5,327 bases of DNA from Planctomycetaceae bacterium (GCA_031257725.1 JAIROD010000598.1:1-5327); one strand, 5' to 3'. Positions 1 to 5,196 are shown, numbered from the stretch's first letter. Made by a program: numbers and translations. Notes: generated by a model not told the origin, from the letters alone.

Positions 1-70
1 CGACTTGTCCCTGTTGACGGCTGGAAATTAAAGACCAACAGCGTACAACACCATAACAAACCAACCGGCG

Positions 71-91
71 CAACCTTTCGGCGAAAGGTTG
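71..91. repeat. Short perfect palindrome (hairpin)
   Basis: CAACCTTTCG (71-80) and CGAAAGGTTG (82-91) are perfect inverted copies around one central G. As RNA this would fold as an 8-bp stem (CAACCTTT/AAAGGTTG) with a 5-nt loop. No T-run follows, so it is not a convincing intrinsic terminator. It lies just inside the element end at 103-117 and may be the palindromic cargo of an element that begins upstream of the window. Positions 1-70 show nothing recognisable. Confidence 0.7.
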
Positions 92-102
92 CCTACCTTC
101 CT

Positions 103-117
103 CGACTGAATAGTTAC
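103..117 (-). repeat. Right end of an IS66-like miniature element (left part outside window)
   Basis: CGACTGAATAGTTAC is the reverse complement of GTAACTATTCAGTCG, which is found at 159-173. The two copies, with one extra matching base each, form a perfect 16-bp inverted repeat (103-118 and 158-173). In the better-supported element at 2573-2730 the GTAA end faces outward. On that rule this copy is the right end of an element extending left past position 1. The alternative is a 71-bp element spanning 103-173 with the ends facing the other way; its flanks (accttcct and cggtgaat) show no target duplication. Confidence 0.45.
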
Positions 118-158
118 AGAAAATCATAGTCAATCACAAAATCAAATAAATCACAGTT

Positions 159-410
159 GTAACTATTCAGTCGCGGTGAATGTTCCTTTTTCTGTCCCGT
201 TAGGGACAGCATATTGGTAGAAAACGATGTCGATTAAAAACGCTCGTCCCGTTGGGGACGAAATATTGGTAGAAAAACACCAAACATAAATTTCACCAAT
301 ATTGCCTCCCTACGGGACGCGGATCATTTTGTTATACTGTTTTCTACCAAGATGTCGTCCCTAACGGGACGGGAATATTCGGAAAGACAACCAAACCACT
401 GAATAGATAC
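159..410. mobile_element. Candidate miniature element with REP-like cargo (IS66-like ends)
   Basis: The left end GTAACTATTCAGTCG (159-173) and right end CCACTGAATAGATAC (396-410) are inverted copies with two mismatches over 15 bp. They face outward as in the elements at 459-830 and 2573-2730. The interior holds no ORF of note and is mostly a mirrored cluster of four REP-like hairpins (193-371). The flanking 8-mers (tcacagtt and aaaaaaat) do not match, so either no target duplication survives or the boundaries are wrong. An alternative pairing joins 396-419 with 476-499 (21 of 24 matching as inverted repeats). Confidence 0.4.
193..371. repeat. Four REP-like hairpin repeats in mirror arrangement
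   Basis: Each copy is a GTCCC/GGGAC hairpin followed by an ATATTGGTAGAAAAC-like tail. Copies 1 (193-225) and 2 (245-278) read forward; copies 3 (291-319) and 4 (339-371) read in reverse. Each hairpin has about a 6-bp stem and 3-4-nt loop, for example CGTCCC-GTTG-GGGACG at 245-260. Copy 3 is the most diverged. Spacing is exactly symmetric about position 282, with 19-bp gaps between copies 1-2 and 3-4, although the gap sequences are not clearly related. REP elements of other bacteria occur in such inverted clusters and are often mobilised by RAYT (Y1-type) transposases; none is encoded here. Confidence 0.75.
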
Positions 411-513
411 AAAAAAATTAAAACAAAATAGACAGTTACGAGACGTATTAGGTTATTAGTAATATATCAGTGGAATATTTTTTTTTAACTATTCAGTGGA
501 TTGTTGGTCTAGT

Positions 514-758
514 AACGTCTGCCATCGGGTCAACGCCGCTAGGCGTTTACTGTGAATAACCGCCGGTTTCAACCGGCGGAAAAGCACTCCCACGAAACTC
601 AACCCCTTTAGGGGTTGCACTAAAAAATATCAATCAAATTTAATGCCGCTTTTGGACACCCCCTAAAGGGGTTGGTGGTTTGTAGGTCTGTTACCGCCGG
701 TTGAAACCGGCGGTTATTCACAGTAAACACCTACGGCGTTGACCCGATGGCAGACGTT
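514..758. repeat. Long imperfect inverted repeat inside the 459-830 element
   Basis: The arms 514-579 (66 nt) and 694-758 (65 nt) are reverse complements except for one indel and one substitution near 539-545. Each arm carries its own hairpin. CCGCCGGTT/AACCGGCGG pairs at 560-579 and again at 694-713 with 2-nt loops. AACGCC-GCTA-GGCGTT (532-547) is a second small hairpin in the left arm; the matching right-arm hairpin has one mismatch. Transcription would give a long rod or a branched structure. The GC-rich arms contrast with the AT-rich surroundings. Confidence 0.85.
600..674. repeat. Innermost inverted repeat of the 459-830 element
   Basis: CAACCCCTTTAGGGG (600-614) and CCCCTAAAGGGGTTG (660-674) are perfect 15-bp inverted copies. 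The left copy, extended to 617, is also a hairpin (CAACCCC-TTTA-GGGGTTG), and the right copy holds a CCCC-TAAA-GGGG hairpin. The AT-rich spacer 618-659 has no recognised function. This is the third inverted-repeat layer of the element. Confidence 0.8.
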
Positions 759-830
759 TAAAAACGGCAGTAACAATAAAAAGCAACCAATCGACTGAAT
801 AGTTAAAAAAATATTCCACTGATATATTAC

Positions 831-1200
831 GGTTTTTTCAATTATATTTTTGAGTTGGAGAAAAGGGCTATTGCCTAACTATCCGTTTAACCCTCCAAGA
901 ATTTTTACTTTTTTTCATTTTTTTAATCTTAATTTTTTGCATGATATAGAAATATAGCCTATGATAAACCATTCATAGGAACTTTTTCCAAAAAATCTGA
1001 ATTTATTATATCCGGTTTCTTTGCAATTTGAACAGATATCCTTATAATATCAATTTGTGTGTTTCGGTTTACTTGAAGTAATGCCGAATTTCAAAAATTG
1101 TAAAAGAAGGAGTTTTAACGGGAATATTGGCGTAAATGTTTTATTTTCAAAGATTTGTGCTGATATTTCTTTTTTCATTTTTTAATAAATTCTCTTTACC
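831..1200 (+). other. AT-rich leader upstream of the exosortase gene
   Basis: There is no substantial gene in this stretch. It is strongly AT-rich with pyrimidine runs (notably 901-940). A weak 6-bp pairing TTGGAG (855-860) with CTCCAA (893-898) precedes the T-rich tract, but the 32-nt loop makes a terminator doubtful. A possible promoter lies at 1021-1048 and a possible 22-codon ORF at 1136-1204; both have their own entries. The sequence AGAAGGAG at 1105-1112 resembles a ribosome binding site but has no start codon at a usable distance. Confidence 0.6.
1021..1048 (+). promoter_or_regulatory. Possible sigma-70-type promoter for the exosortase gene
   Basis: TTGCAA (1021-1026, 4 of 6 to consensus) and a perfect TATAAT (1043-1048) are separated by 16 bp. 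Transcription would start near 1055, leaving a leader of about 145 nt before the ATG at 1201. In sequence this AT-rich such matches arise by chance, so the call is tentative. Confidence 0.35.
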
Positions 1201-1204
1201 ATGA
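1136..1204 (+). CDS. Possible 22-residue hydrophobic leader peptide overlapping the exosortase start
   Basis: ATG at 1136 opens a frame encoding MFYFQRFVLIFLFSFFNKFSLP and ending in TGA at 1202-1204. This stop overlaps the exosortase ATG (1201-1203) in an ATGA arrangement, typical of translational coupling. The peptide is rich in Phe and Leu and could be a single short membrane segment. That composition also follows from a T-rich sequence read in this frame, and there is no ribosome binding site at the usual distance: AGAAGGAG at 1105-1112 ends 23 nt upstream. The overlap is the only positive argument, and chance remains quite likely. Confidence 0.2.
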   Translation: MFYFQRFVLIFLFSFFNKFSLP

Positions 1205-2409
1205 CAGACAACGACAATAATCGATCTTTTGACCTTCCGCCGGTTTCGGAGTCAACTGAGGAATCGCCTCGTCATTTTGATGCGGATGTTCCCAATGCGC
1301 CGAAGAAAAAAACACGGCATGGCAGTTTTTCAACCGGCTTCACGCCTCGCCGTGAAAATCCGTCGGTTCCTCCCCCAAAAACATCAGATCATTTTGCAGG
1401 TAACTCCGCAACTTCTGATTCGAATACCAACAAAACCGGCAACAATAAGTCCGCCGCAACACCAACCGATTCGCCAAGAACAGAATCCCCCACTCCAGCC
1501 TGGTCACGACCAACCGTTATCGATAAAGCATTTGAACGAACTCGTTTTCTTGTTTTATGCCTTGTGATGTTGCCGCTGTCCATTTTTGCCTATTTTCCCT
1601 CGCTTTGTGAAATAGTCTATGCCTGGTACACACAACTCGATTATGGGCATGGATTTTTTGTTTTGCCGCTCGTGGCGTTGTTCCTGTATCTCCGTCACGA
1701 TACGTATCCGGGAACACGTTACCGATTAACATGGATCGGACTCTTTCCCATTTTGATCTGCGGTATTATGAGGTTTCACGCCGCCAATCAATATATGGAC
1801 ACATTAGATCAATGGTCGCTTTTATTTTGGATTTTAGGAATTGTCTGGTTTTTCTACGGCAATCGCGTTTTCTTTTGGGCACTTCCCTCTTTGTTATTTT
1901 TGGTCTTCATGTTCCAATTACCCTGGAGTTTTGAAGTGTTATTGAGAAACCATTTACAGCAATTTGCCGCTCAATTTGCAGCAGTGTTGTTGCAAATTGT
2001 CGGAGAACCGGCTATTCCCATCAAAAATACAATCCGGTTAAGCACCATGGAATTGGCTGTCGAGCAAGCATGCAGTGGAATTCGTTTTCTGATTAGTATT
2101 TTCGCAATCTCCTTTGCAACAATCCTGCTCATCAAAAGACCTTGGTGGCAAAATATTGCAATTTTAGGAATTGCGGTTCCAATTGCCTTATTTGTAAACG
2201 CCGCACGCATCGCCACCACCGGAATTCTTTTACTGGATTTCGAAAACTTTATCAAAAGTATAACACCGGAAAATAGAAACCCCGCAGTAATGGCCGATGA
2301 AATTGCCGGAATTTTTATGATTTTTGTGGCGTTTGGTATTTTTATTGCATTCGTATTTTATTTGGGCAAGGTTTTTCGTAAAGTGGAAATAGAGGGAATC
2401 TCTAAATAA
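1201..2409 (+). CDS. Exosortase/archaeosortase-family membrane protein
   Basis: This encodes a 402-residue predicted polytopic inner-membrane protein of the exosortase (EpsH-like) family, which in bacteria processes PEP-CTERM-type sorting signals in step with exopolysaccharide production. Residues 1 to about 108 are hydrophilic and rich in Ser, Thr, Pro, Asn and Lys, probably a disordered cytoplasmic tail. About eight hydrophobic segments follow between roughly 113 and 389. Family motifs visible are YGHGFFVLPL (148-157), the catalytic-cysteine motif ACSGIRFL (290-297, Cys291) and NAAR (333-336, Arg336). The usual third active-site His, expected in an HDFAGW-like motif, is absent: the region reads ADEIAGIF (365-372), and no His occurs after residue 251. 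There is no C-terminal EpsI-like domain. The start is fixed by an in-frame TAA at 1186-1188, with no ATG, GTG or TTG between it and 1201. No Shine-Dalgarno site is seen. The family call is firm; catalytic competence and subtype (a planctomycete class is plausible) are uncertain. Confidence 0.9.
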   Translation: MTDNDNNRSFDLPPVSESTEESPRHFDADVPNAPKKKTRHGSFSTGFTPRRENPSVPPPKTSDHFAGNSATSDSNTNKTGNNKSAATPTDSPRTESPTPAWSRPTVIDKAFERTRFLVLCLVMLPLSIFAYFPSLCEIVYAWYTQLDYGHGFFVLPLVALFLYLRHDTYPGTRYRLTWIGLFPILICGIMRFHAANQYMDTLDQWSLLFWILGIVWFFYGNRVFFWALPSLLFLVFMFQLPWSFEVLLRNHLQQFAAQFAAVLLQIVGEPAIPIKNTIRLSTMELAVEQACSGIRFLISIFAISFATILLIKRPWWQNIAILGIAVPIALFVNAARIATTGILLLDFENFIKSITPENRNPAVMADEIAGIFMIFVAFGIFIAFVFYLGKVFRKVEIEGISK

Positions 2410-2410
2410 T

Positions 2411-2427
2411 ATCAGAATTTACCGAAC
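2411..2427 (+). repeat. Short direct repeat, copy 1
   Basis: ATCAGAATTTACCGAAC immediately after the exosortase stop recurs as ATCAGATTTACCGAAC at 2782-2797, differing only by one A. The two copies bracket the tandem repeats and the miniature element at 2573-2730. They may be remnants of a duplication or of an older insertion, or a coincidence. Confidence 0.45.
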
Positions 2428-2430
2428 GTT

Positions 2431-2560
2431 AACGGCGTGGGCTTTGACCCGCATTGTTAGACTGAACCCAAAAAACACGGGGTAAACCCCGTCGTTAACT
2501 AGCAACACGGGGTAAACCCCGTCGTTAACTAACAATACGGAGTAAATCCCGTCGTTAACT
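2431..2560 (+). repeat. Tandem 30-bp hairpin repeats, three units plus a degenerate one
   Basis: Three units of exactly 30 bp lie head to tail at 2471-2500, 2501-2530 and 2531-2560, each ending CCCGTCGTTAACT. Units 1 and 2 contain a perfect hairpin ACGGGG-TAAA-CCCCGT; unit 3 has two substitutions that weaken it. A diverged relative at 2431-2463 keeps the layout (GTGGG/CCCGC stem, then GTTAGACT). There are no spacers, so this is not a CRISPR array. The hairpins lack T-runs but could slow transcription or protect the 3' end of exosortase mRNA; this is inference. Confidence 0.9.
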
Positions 2561-2564
2561 AATT

Positions 2565-2572
2565 GAAAAATT
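2565..2572 (+). repeat. 8-bp target duplication, left copy
   Basis: GAAAAATT directly abuts the left end of the miniature element at 2573 and is repeated exactly at 2731-2738, directly after its right end. An 8-bp duplication is the length typical of IS66-family insertions. Confidence 0.75.
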
Positions 2573-2730
2573 GTAATATATCAGTGGAATATTTTTTTTA
2601 ACTTGTCAGTCGTTTCCTCCGAATGACCACCCCTGCCCCTCCGAAGGAGGGGAATTATTCCCCTCCTTCGGAGGGGCAGGGGTGGTAAAAAATAAACTTC
2701 AATCTCCGAAACATTCCACTGATATATTAC
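2573..2730. mobile_element. 158-bp miniature inverted-repeat element (IS66-like ends)
   Basis: GTAATATATCAGTGGAAT (2573-2590) and its perfect reverse complement (2713-2730) form 18-bp terminal inverted repeats flanked by exact 8-bp direct repeats GAAAAATT. IS66-family ends typically begin GTAA and give 8-bp duplications, so an IS66-type transposase acting in trans is the best guess; no transposase is encoded. The left end continues through a T-tract to TAACTTGTCAGTCG (2599-2612), matching the left end of the 459-830 element, while the right end lacks this second block. The interior is a 27-bp perfect hairpin. The element ends 128 bp before the chain-length gene start, so it may affect that gene's transcription. 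Confidence 0.85.
2626..2686. repeat. Perfect 27-bp stem hairpin inside the 2573-2730 element
   Basis: The arms 2626-2652 and 2660-2686 are perfect reverse complements around the 7-nt loop AATTATT. Each arm is itself partly palindromic: CCCCTCC-GAA-GGAGGGG at 2636-2652 and its mirror in the right arm. The region can therefore form one long rod or two adjacent short hairpins. The sequence is very GC-rich compared with its surroundings. The following bases are A-rich on the + strand, so if it terminates transcription it would do so for transcripts on the - strand (TTTTTTACC at 2683-2691 read in reverse). Confidence 0.9.
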
Positions 2731-2738
2731 GAAAAATT
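2731..2738 (+). repeat. 8-bp target duplication, right copy
   Basis: GAAAAATT follows the last base of the element at 2730 and is identical to 2565-2572. The next base on the right (G) equals the first base of the element, so a 9-bp reading is possible, but symmetric inverted repeats favour 8 bp. Confidence 0.75.
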
Positions 2739-2781
2739 GAATTATCAGAGATGCCCATTAATTTTAGGCAAATCACTTTGA

Positions 2782-2797
2782 ATCAGATTTACCGAAC
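2782..2797 (+). repeat. Short direct repeat, copy 2
   Basis: ATCAGATTTACCGAAC matches 2411-2427 apart from one missing A. It lies 61 bp upstream of the chain-length gene start, just before the possible promoter. It could be a shared regulatory site downstream of one gene and upstream of the other, or a duplication scar. Confidence 0.4.
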
Positions 2798-2805
2798 TCC
2801 AATTT

Positions 2806-2833
2806 TTGATTTTATTTTTATGAACATTACAAT
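2806..2833 (+). promoter_or_regulatory. Possible promoter for the chain-length/kinase gene
   Basis: TTGATT (2806-2811, 4 of 6) and TACAAT (2828-2833, 5 of 6) are separated by 16 bp. The start of transcription would fall near 2840, giving a short leader of about 19 nt before the ATG at 2859. The 449-bp repeat-filled gap after the exosortase gene makes an independent promoter here reasonable. The AT-rich context makes chance matches common. Confidence 0.3.
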
Positions 2834-2858
2834 TTTTTGATACACAGATTCAACTACA

Positions 2859-5144
2859 ATGTCCCCAAACAATATGCCGCCCAATAATGATATGGTTCCA
2901 AGCGGTTCGATGGATCCGATGGCGGGAACGCTACCGCCGTCCTACTACGGACAAGAACTGCCGTCGAGTAAACCCAGACCAATTATCGATTCCATCGAAT
3001 TGGCTAAAATAACACCGCAAATTATGATTTTGCTCATTATTTCCGGTTTGAAACGGACTTGGAAATGGGCATTACCAAGCGGGTTGATTTTGGCATCGGT
3101 TGTCTTTGCCGTTACGATGGCTTCGTTTCCGGTTCGGTACGAAGCAGTCGCTTACTTGCAAATTCTTTCACAAAAACCGTATTTCATTTTTGACGAAAAA
3201 CAACAAAAACAGTACGATACCTATGTTGCAACACAGTTTGCGATTATTCGCAGTCCGATCATTCTCGAAAAAGCACTGGAAAATCCCGATATCGCCCGCC
3301 TTCCTCATGTACTTAAACAAAAAAATAAAGTCGATTGGCTGGCAAAATCGTTGAAATTGAGACAGACCAATAAATCGGAAATAATAACGCTTGGAATTGA
3401 TATGGAAGTTGCGGAAGACGCGGAAAAAGTGGTCAATAGTGTTGTTACCGCATTTTTTGAATCTTATGTGAATCAGGCTCAGGCTTGGAATCTTAAATTA
3501 CTCACCCAATTAAACTTGGAACTCAACCGCCAAAAAGCAACCGCACGGATGCTTCAAGAAGAAATTCGTACAGGAATGGAAAAAGCCGCCAAACAAGGCG
3601 GAGCCGCCAGTAAAGACGGATTGTCCGGCGGATTGAATCAAGGGGAATCCATTCTCCGCGATCTCTATCTGCATAAATCCAAACTGGAATCGTTGAGGGC
3701 TGAAGAGAAAATGCTCAAAGAGGCGATCACCGAAGGAATGAATATTCCGCAATCCATTTTAGCAAAAGCCATCGAAAATGATCCGATGTTGCGGATGTTA
3801 CAAACACGATTGGTTGATTTGCGGGAACAAGTTGCTTCGTTGAAAAAAACATTGGTAAGAGAAGATGATCCGAAAATTATCGGTTATCAAAATCAAATCA
3901 GAGAAATCGAAAAGAAAATCGAAGAAGAATATTCCACCGCCGGAAACAGTAAAGTTGAATATATTCAACGTTCTTTAGCCGCGAATCTGGACCAAGCCAT
4001 TTGGGAAAAATCAATGGCAATTCGATCACAGGAAATTCTGGTTGAAAATCTCCAAAAAAGTTATGAAGAACAAGTTAAAGATGTTGGTGAACGGACGGTT
4101 CAAATTGTTGACGTTTCTTTTCAACAGGCTCAACTGGAACGAATCAACAGAATTCTCGATCAATTGGAAACTCGTGTTGTTACTTTGGAAACCGAAAAAT
4201 ATGCCCCAGACCAAATCGAACTGAAAAAAAAGGCAACTGTTCCCACTAAACCGAATAACACCAAACAATTACTTTTTGCGTCTGTTGGAGCATTGGGATG
4301 TTTTTGTTTTCCGATTTTTCTTGGAATTGCCATCGAACGTCTCAAACCCAGACTGTATCATGTTTCCCAAATTCGTCGGGCAATTCCACAAATTATTATT
4401 GGTGAAATTATGGAACCTCCGGTGGCGTGGATTCACGGGGCAACATTCCGAAAACGTTTAGCCCGTTATCGGGAAAGTGTTCATAATTGGTGTACGCATC
4501 TTTTGCTCAGTGATCCGTTCCGAAATTGTCGAACACTTTCTGTTGCCAGTGTTGCCGGTGATGACGGTAAAACGTTTTTGGCGGTTCAGGTCGCAGTGGC
4601 GATGGCTCAAATGAAAAGCGGTCCCGTATTACTTATTGATGCGGATATGCGGGTGGGACGGCTGCATCTGCTTTTCGGAAATGAAGAAACCGGAATTGGT
4701 TTGGCTGATGTTTTGTCTTTCCGAAACGGTTTTGGTGAAGCGGTCGTTTTGAATGAACGTGAACCCAATTTGCATCTGCTCTCTGCCGGACAATTGGATG
4801 TTTCACCTTATGAATTGCTCGGAGACGGACGTTTTCGTGAATTGTTGGATACGCTGGAATCGCATTATTCATTAGTGTTGGTTGTCCTTCCGCCGGTCGC
4901 CAATGCCGCCGAATCACTGATTATGGCATCAAGTACCGAGTCCGTATTGCTTTGCGTCCGACAAGGTGAAACAATTTTAGCGGCAATGGAAGATGTTTAT
5001 CGGAAACTCGTTAGTACCGGAAGTTCCGTTGACGGAATTGTTGTTAAAGATATTCCTTACTATCAAATGGCAGGAAAAGACGGCGGTTTTGCCGATAAAC
5101 TGGAACAAATTCGACTCGCCCATTTACTTCAATACACTGATTAG
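2859..5144 (+). CDS. Wzz-type polysaccharide chain-length protein fused to a BY-kinase-like ATPase domain
   Basis: This 761-residue protein has the layout of PCP-2a co-polymerases such as Wzc, which set exopolysaccharide chain length and support export at the inner membrane. Residues 1 to about 45 are Pro/Asn/Met-rich and probably disordered. Membrane segments are about 71-90 and 471-492, the second preceded by the family's Pro-rich stretch (VPTKP, 461-465). The periplasmic part between them includes a long predicted coiled coil (about 215-450). The cytoplasmic C-terminus has Walker A GDDGKT (567-572) and Walker A' LLIDADMR (591-598). The Walker B position reads VVLPPV (675-680), with Val676 where IDxPP would have Asp. 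The C-terminal tail has only Tyr734, Tyr735 and Tyr759 rather than a dense Tyr cluster. Kinase activity is therefore doubtful; nucleotide binding may remain. An in-frame TGA at 2838-2840 bounds the start; ATG 2859 is the first of several early Met codons and no Shine-Dalgarno site helps choose. The neighbouring exosortase supports an exopolysaccharide role. Confidence 0.88.
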   Translation: MSPNNMPPNNDMVPSGSMDPMAGTLPPSYYGQELPSSKPRPIIDSIELAKITPQIMILLIISGLKRTWKWALPSGLILASVVFAVTMASFPVRYEAVAYLQILSQKPYFIFDEKQQKQYDTYVATQFAIIRSPIILEKALENPDIARLPHVLKQKNKVDWLAKSLKLRQTNKSEIITLGIDMEVAEDAEKVVNSVVTAFFESYVNQAQAWNLKLLTQLNLELNRQKATARMLQEEIRTGMEKAAKQGGAASKDGLSGGLNQGESILRDLYLHKSKLESLRAEEKMLKEAITEGMNIPQSILAKAIENDPMLRMLQTRLVDLREQVASLKKTLVREDDPKIIGYQNQIREIEKKIEEEYSTAGNSKVEYIQRSLAANLDQAIWEKSMAIRSQEILVENLQKSYEEQVKDVGERTVQIVDVSFQQAQLERINRILDQLETRVVTLETEKYAPDQIELKKKATVPTKPNNTKQLLFASVGALGCFCFPIFLGIAIERLKPRLYHVSQIRRAIPQIIIGEIMEPPVAWIHGATFRKRLARYRESVHNWCTHLLLSDPFRNCRTLSVASVAGDDGKTFLAVQVAVAMAQMKSGPVLLIDADMRVGRLHLLFGNEETGIGLADVLSFRNGFGEAVVLNEREPNLHLLSAGQLDVSPYELLGDGRFRELLDTLESHYSLVLVVLPPVANAAESLIMASSTESVLLCVRQGETILAAMEDVYRKLVSTGSSVDGIVVKDIPYYQMAGKDGGFADKLEQIRLAHLLQYTD

Positions 5145-5196
5145 GGAAACAGGATTTGTAACGCAAGCAATACTTCACAGTAACAATTTTAATCCG

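Larger units (their letters stand above)
459..830. mobile_element. Candidate 372-bp miniature element of nested palindromes (IS66-like ends)
   Basis: The ends 459-499 and 792-830 are near-perfect inverted repeats of about 39-41 bp. They start with GTAATATATCAGTGGAAT, then a T-tract (two bases longer on the left), then AACTATTCAGTSG. The outer 18 bp equal the ends of the element at 2573-2730. The flanking 8-mers GGTTATTA (451-458) and GGTTTTTT (831-838) match at 6 of 8 positions, consistent with a decayed 8-bp target duplication. The interior contains two further nested inverted repeats (514-758 and 600-674) and no credible ORF. It is probably non-autonomous and mobilised in trans by an IS66-type transposase. 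It ends 370 bp upstream of the exosortase start. Confidence 0.7.

Noticed and set aside
103..173. A 71-bp stand-alone element bounded by CGACTGAATAGTTACA
   Set aside because: It would put the GTAA ends facing inward, opposite to the element with a verified duplication, and its flanks show no duplication; reading it as two adjacent elements fits better.
193..371. CRISPR-like spaced repeats
   Set aside because: The four copies alternate in strand as two forward and two reverse, and the gaps are unequal (19, 12, 19 bp). This fits REP-type clusters, not a CRISPR array.
861..900. Riboswitch (for example c-di-GMP type) in the exosortase leader
   Set aside because: No recognisable conserved core of a known class is present; only a weak GGC-TATT-GCC pairing is seen.
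855..935. Intrinsic terminator: TTGGAG/CTCCAA stem followed by T-rich tract
   Set aside because: The stem is 6 bp with a 32-nt loop, and the T-tract is interrupted and part of a generally T-rich region; too weak to call.
1105..1112. Strong Shine-Dalgarno-like AGAAGGAG
   Set aside because: No ATG, GTG or usable TTG lies 5-12 nt downstream. The nearest ATG (1136) is 23 nt away, and TTG at 1127 meets a stop two codons later.
1229..1567. 112-codon overlapping frame in the exosortase 5' region
   Set aside because: It overlaps the hydrophilic N-terminus of the exosortase in another frame, has low-complexity basic/Pro/Gln composition, and resembles no family I recognise.
2471..2560. CRISPR array of 30-bp repeats
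   Set aside because: The period equals the repeat length, so there are no spacers; it is a head-to-tail tandem repeat, and no cas gene is present.
3510..4268. Antisense open frames within the chain-length gene
   Set aside because: They are short frames opposite a long, clearly recognisable coding region and show no family motif.
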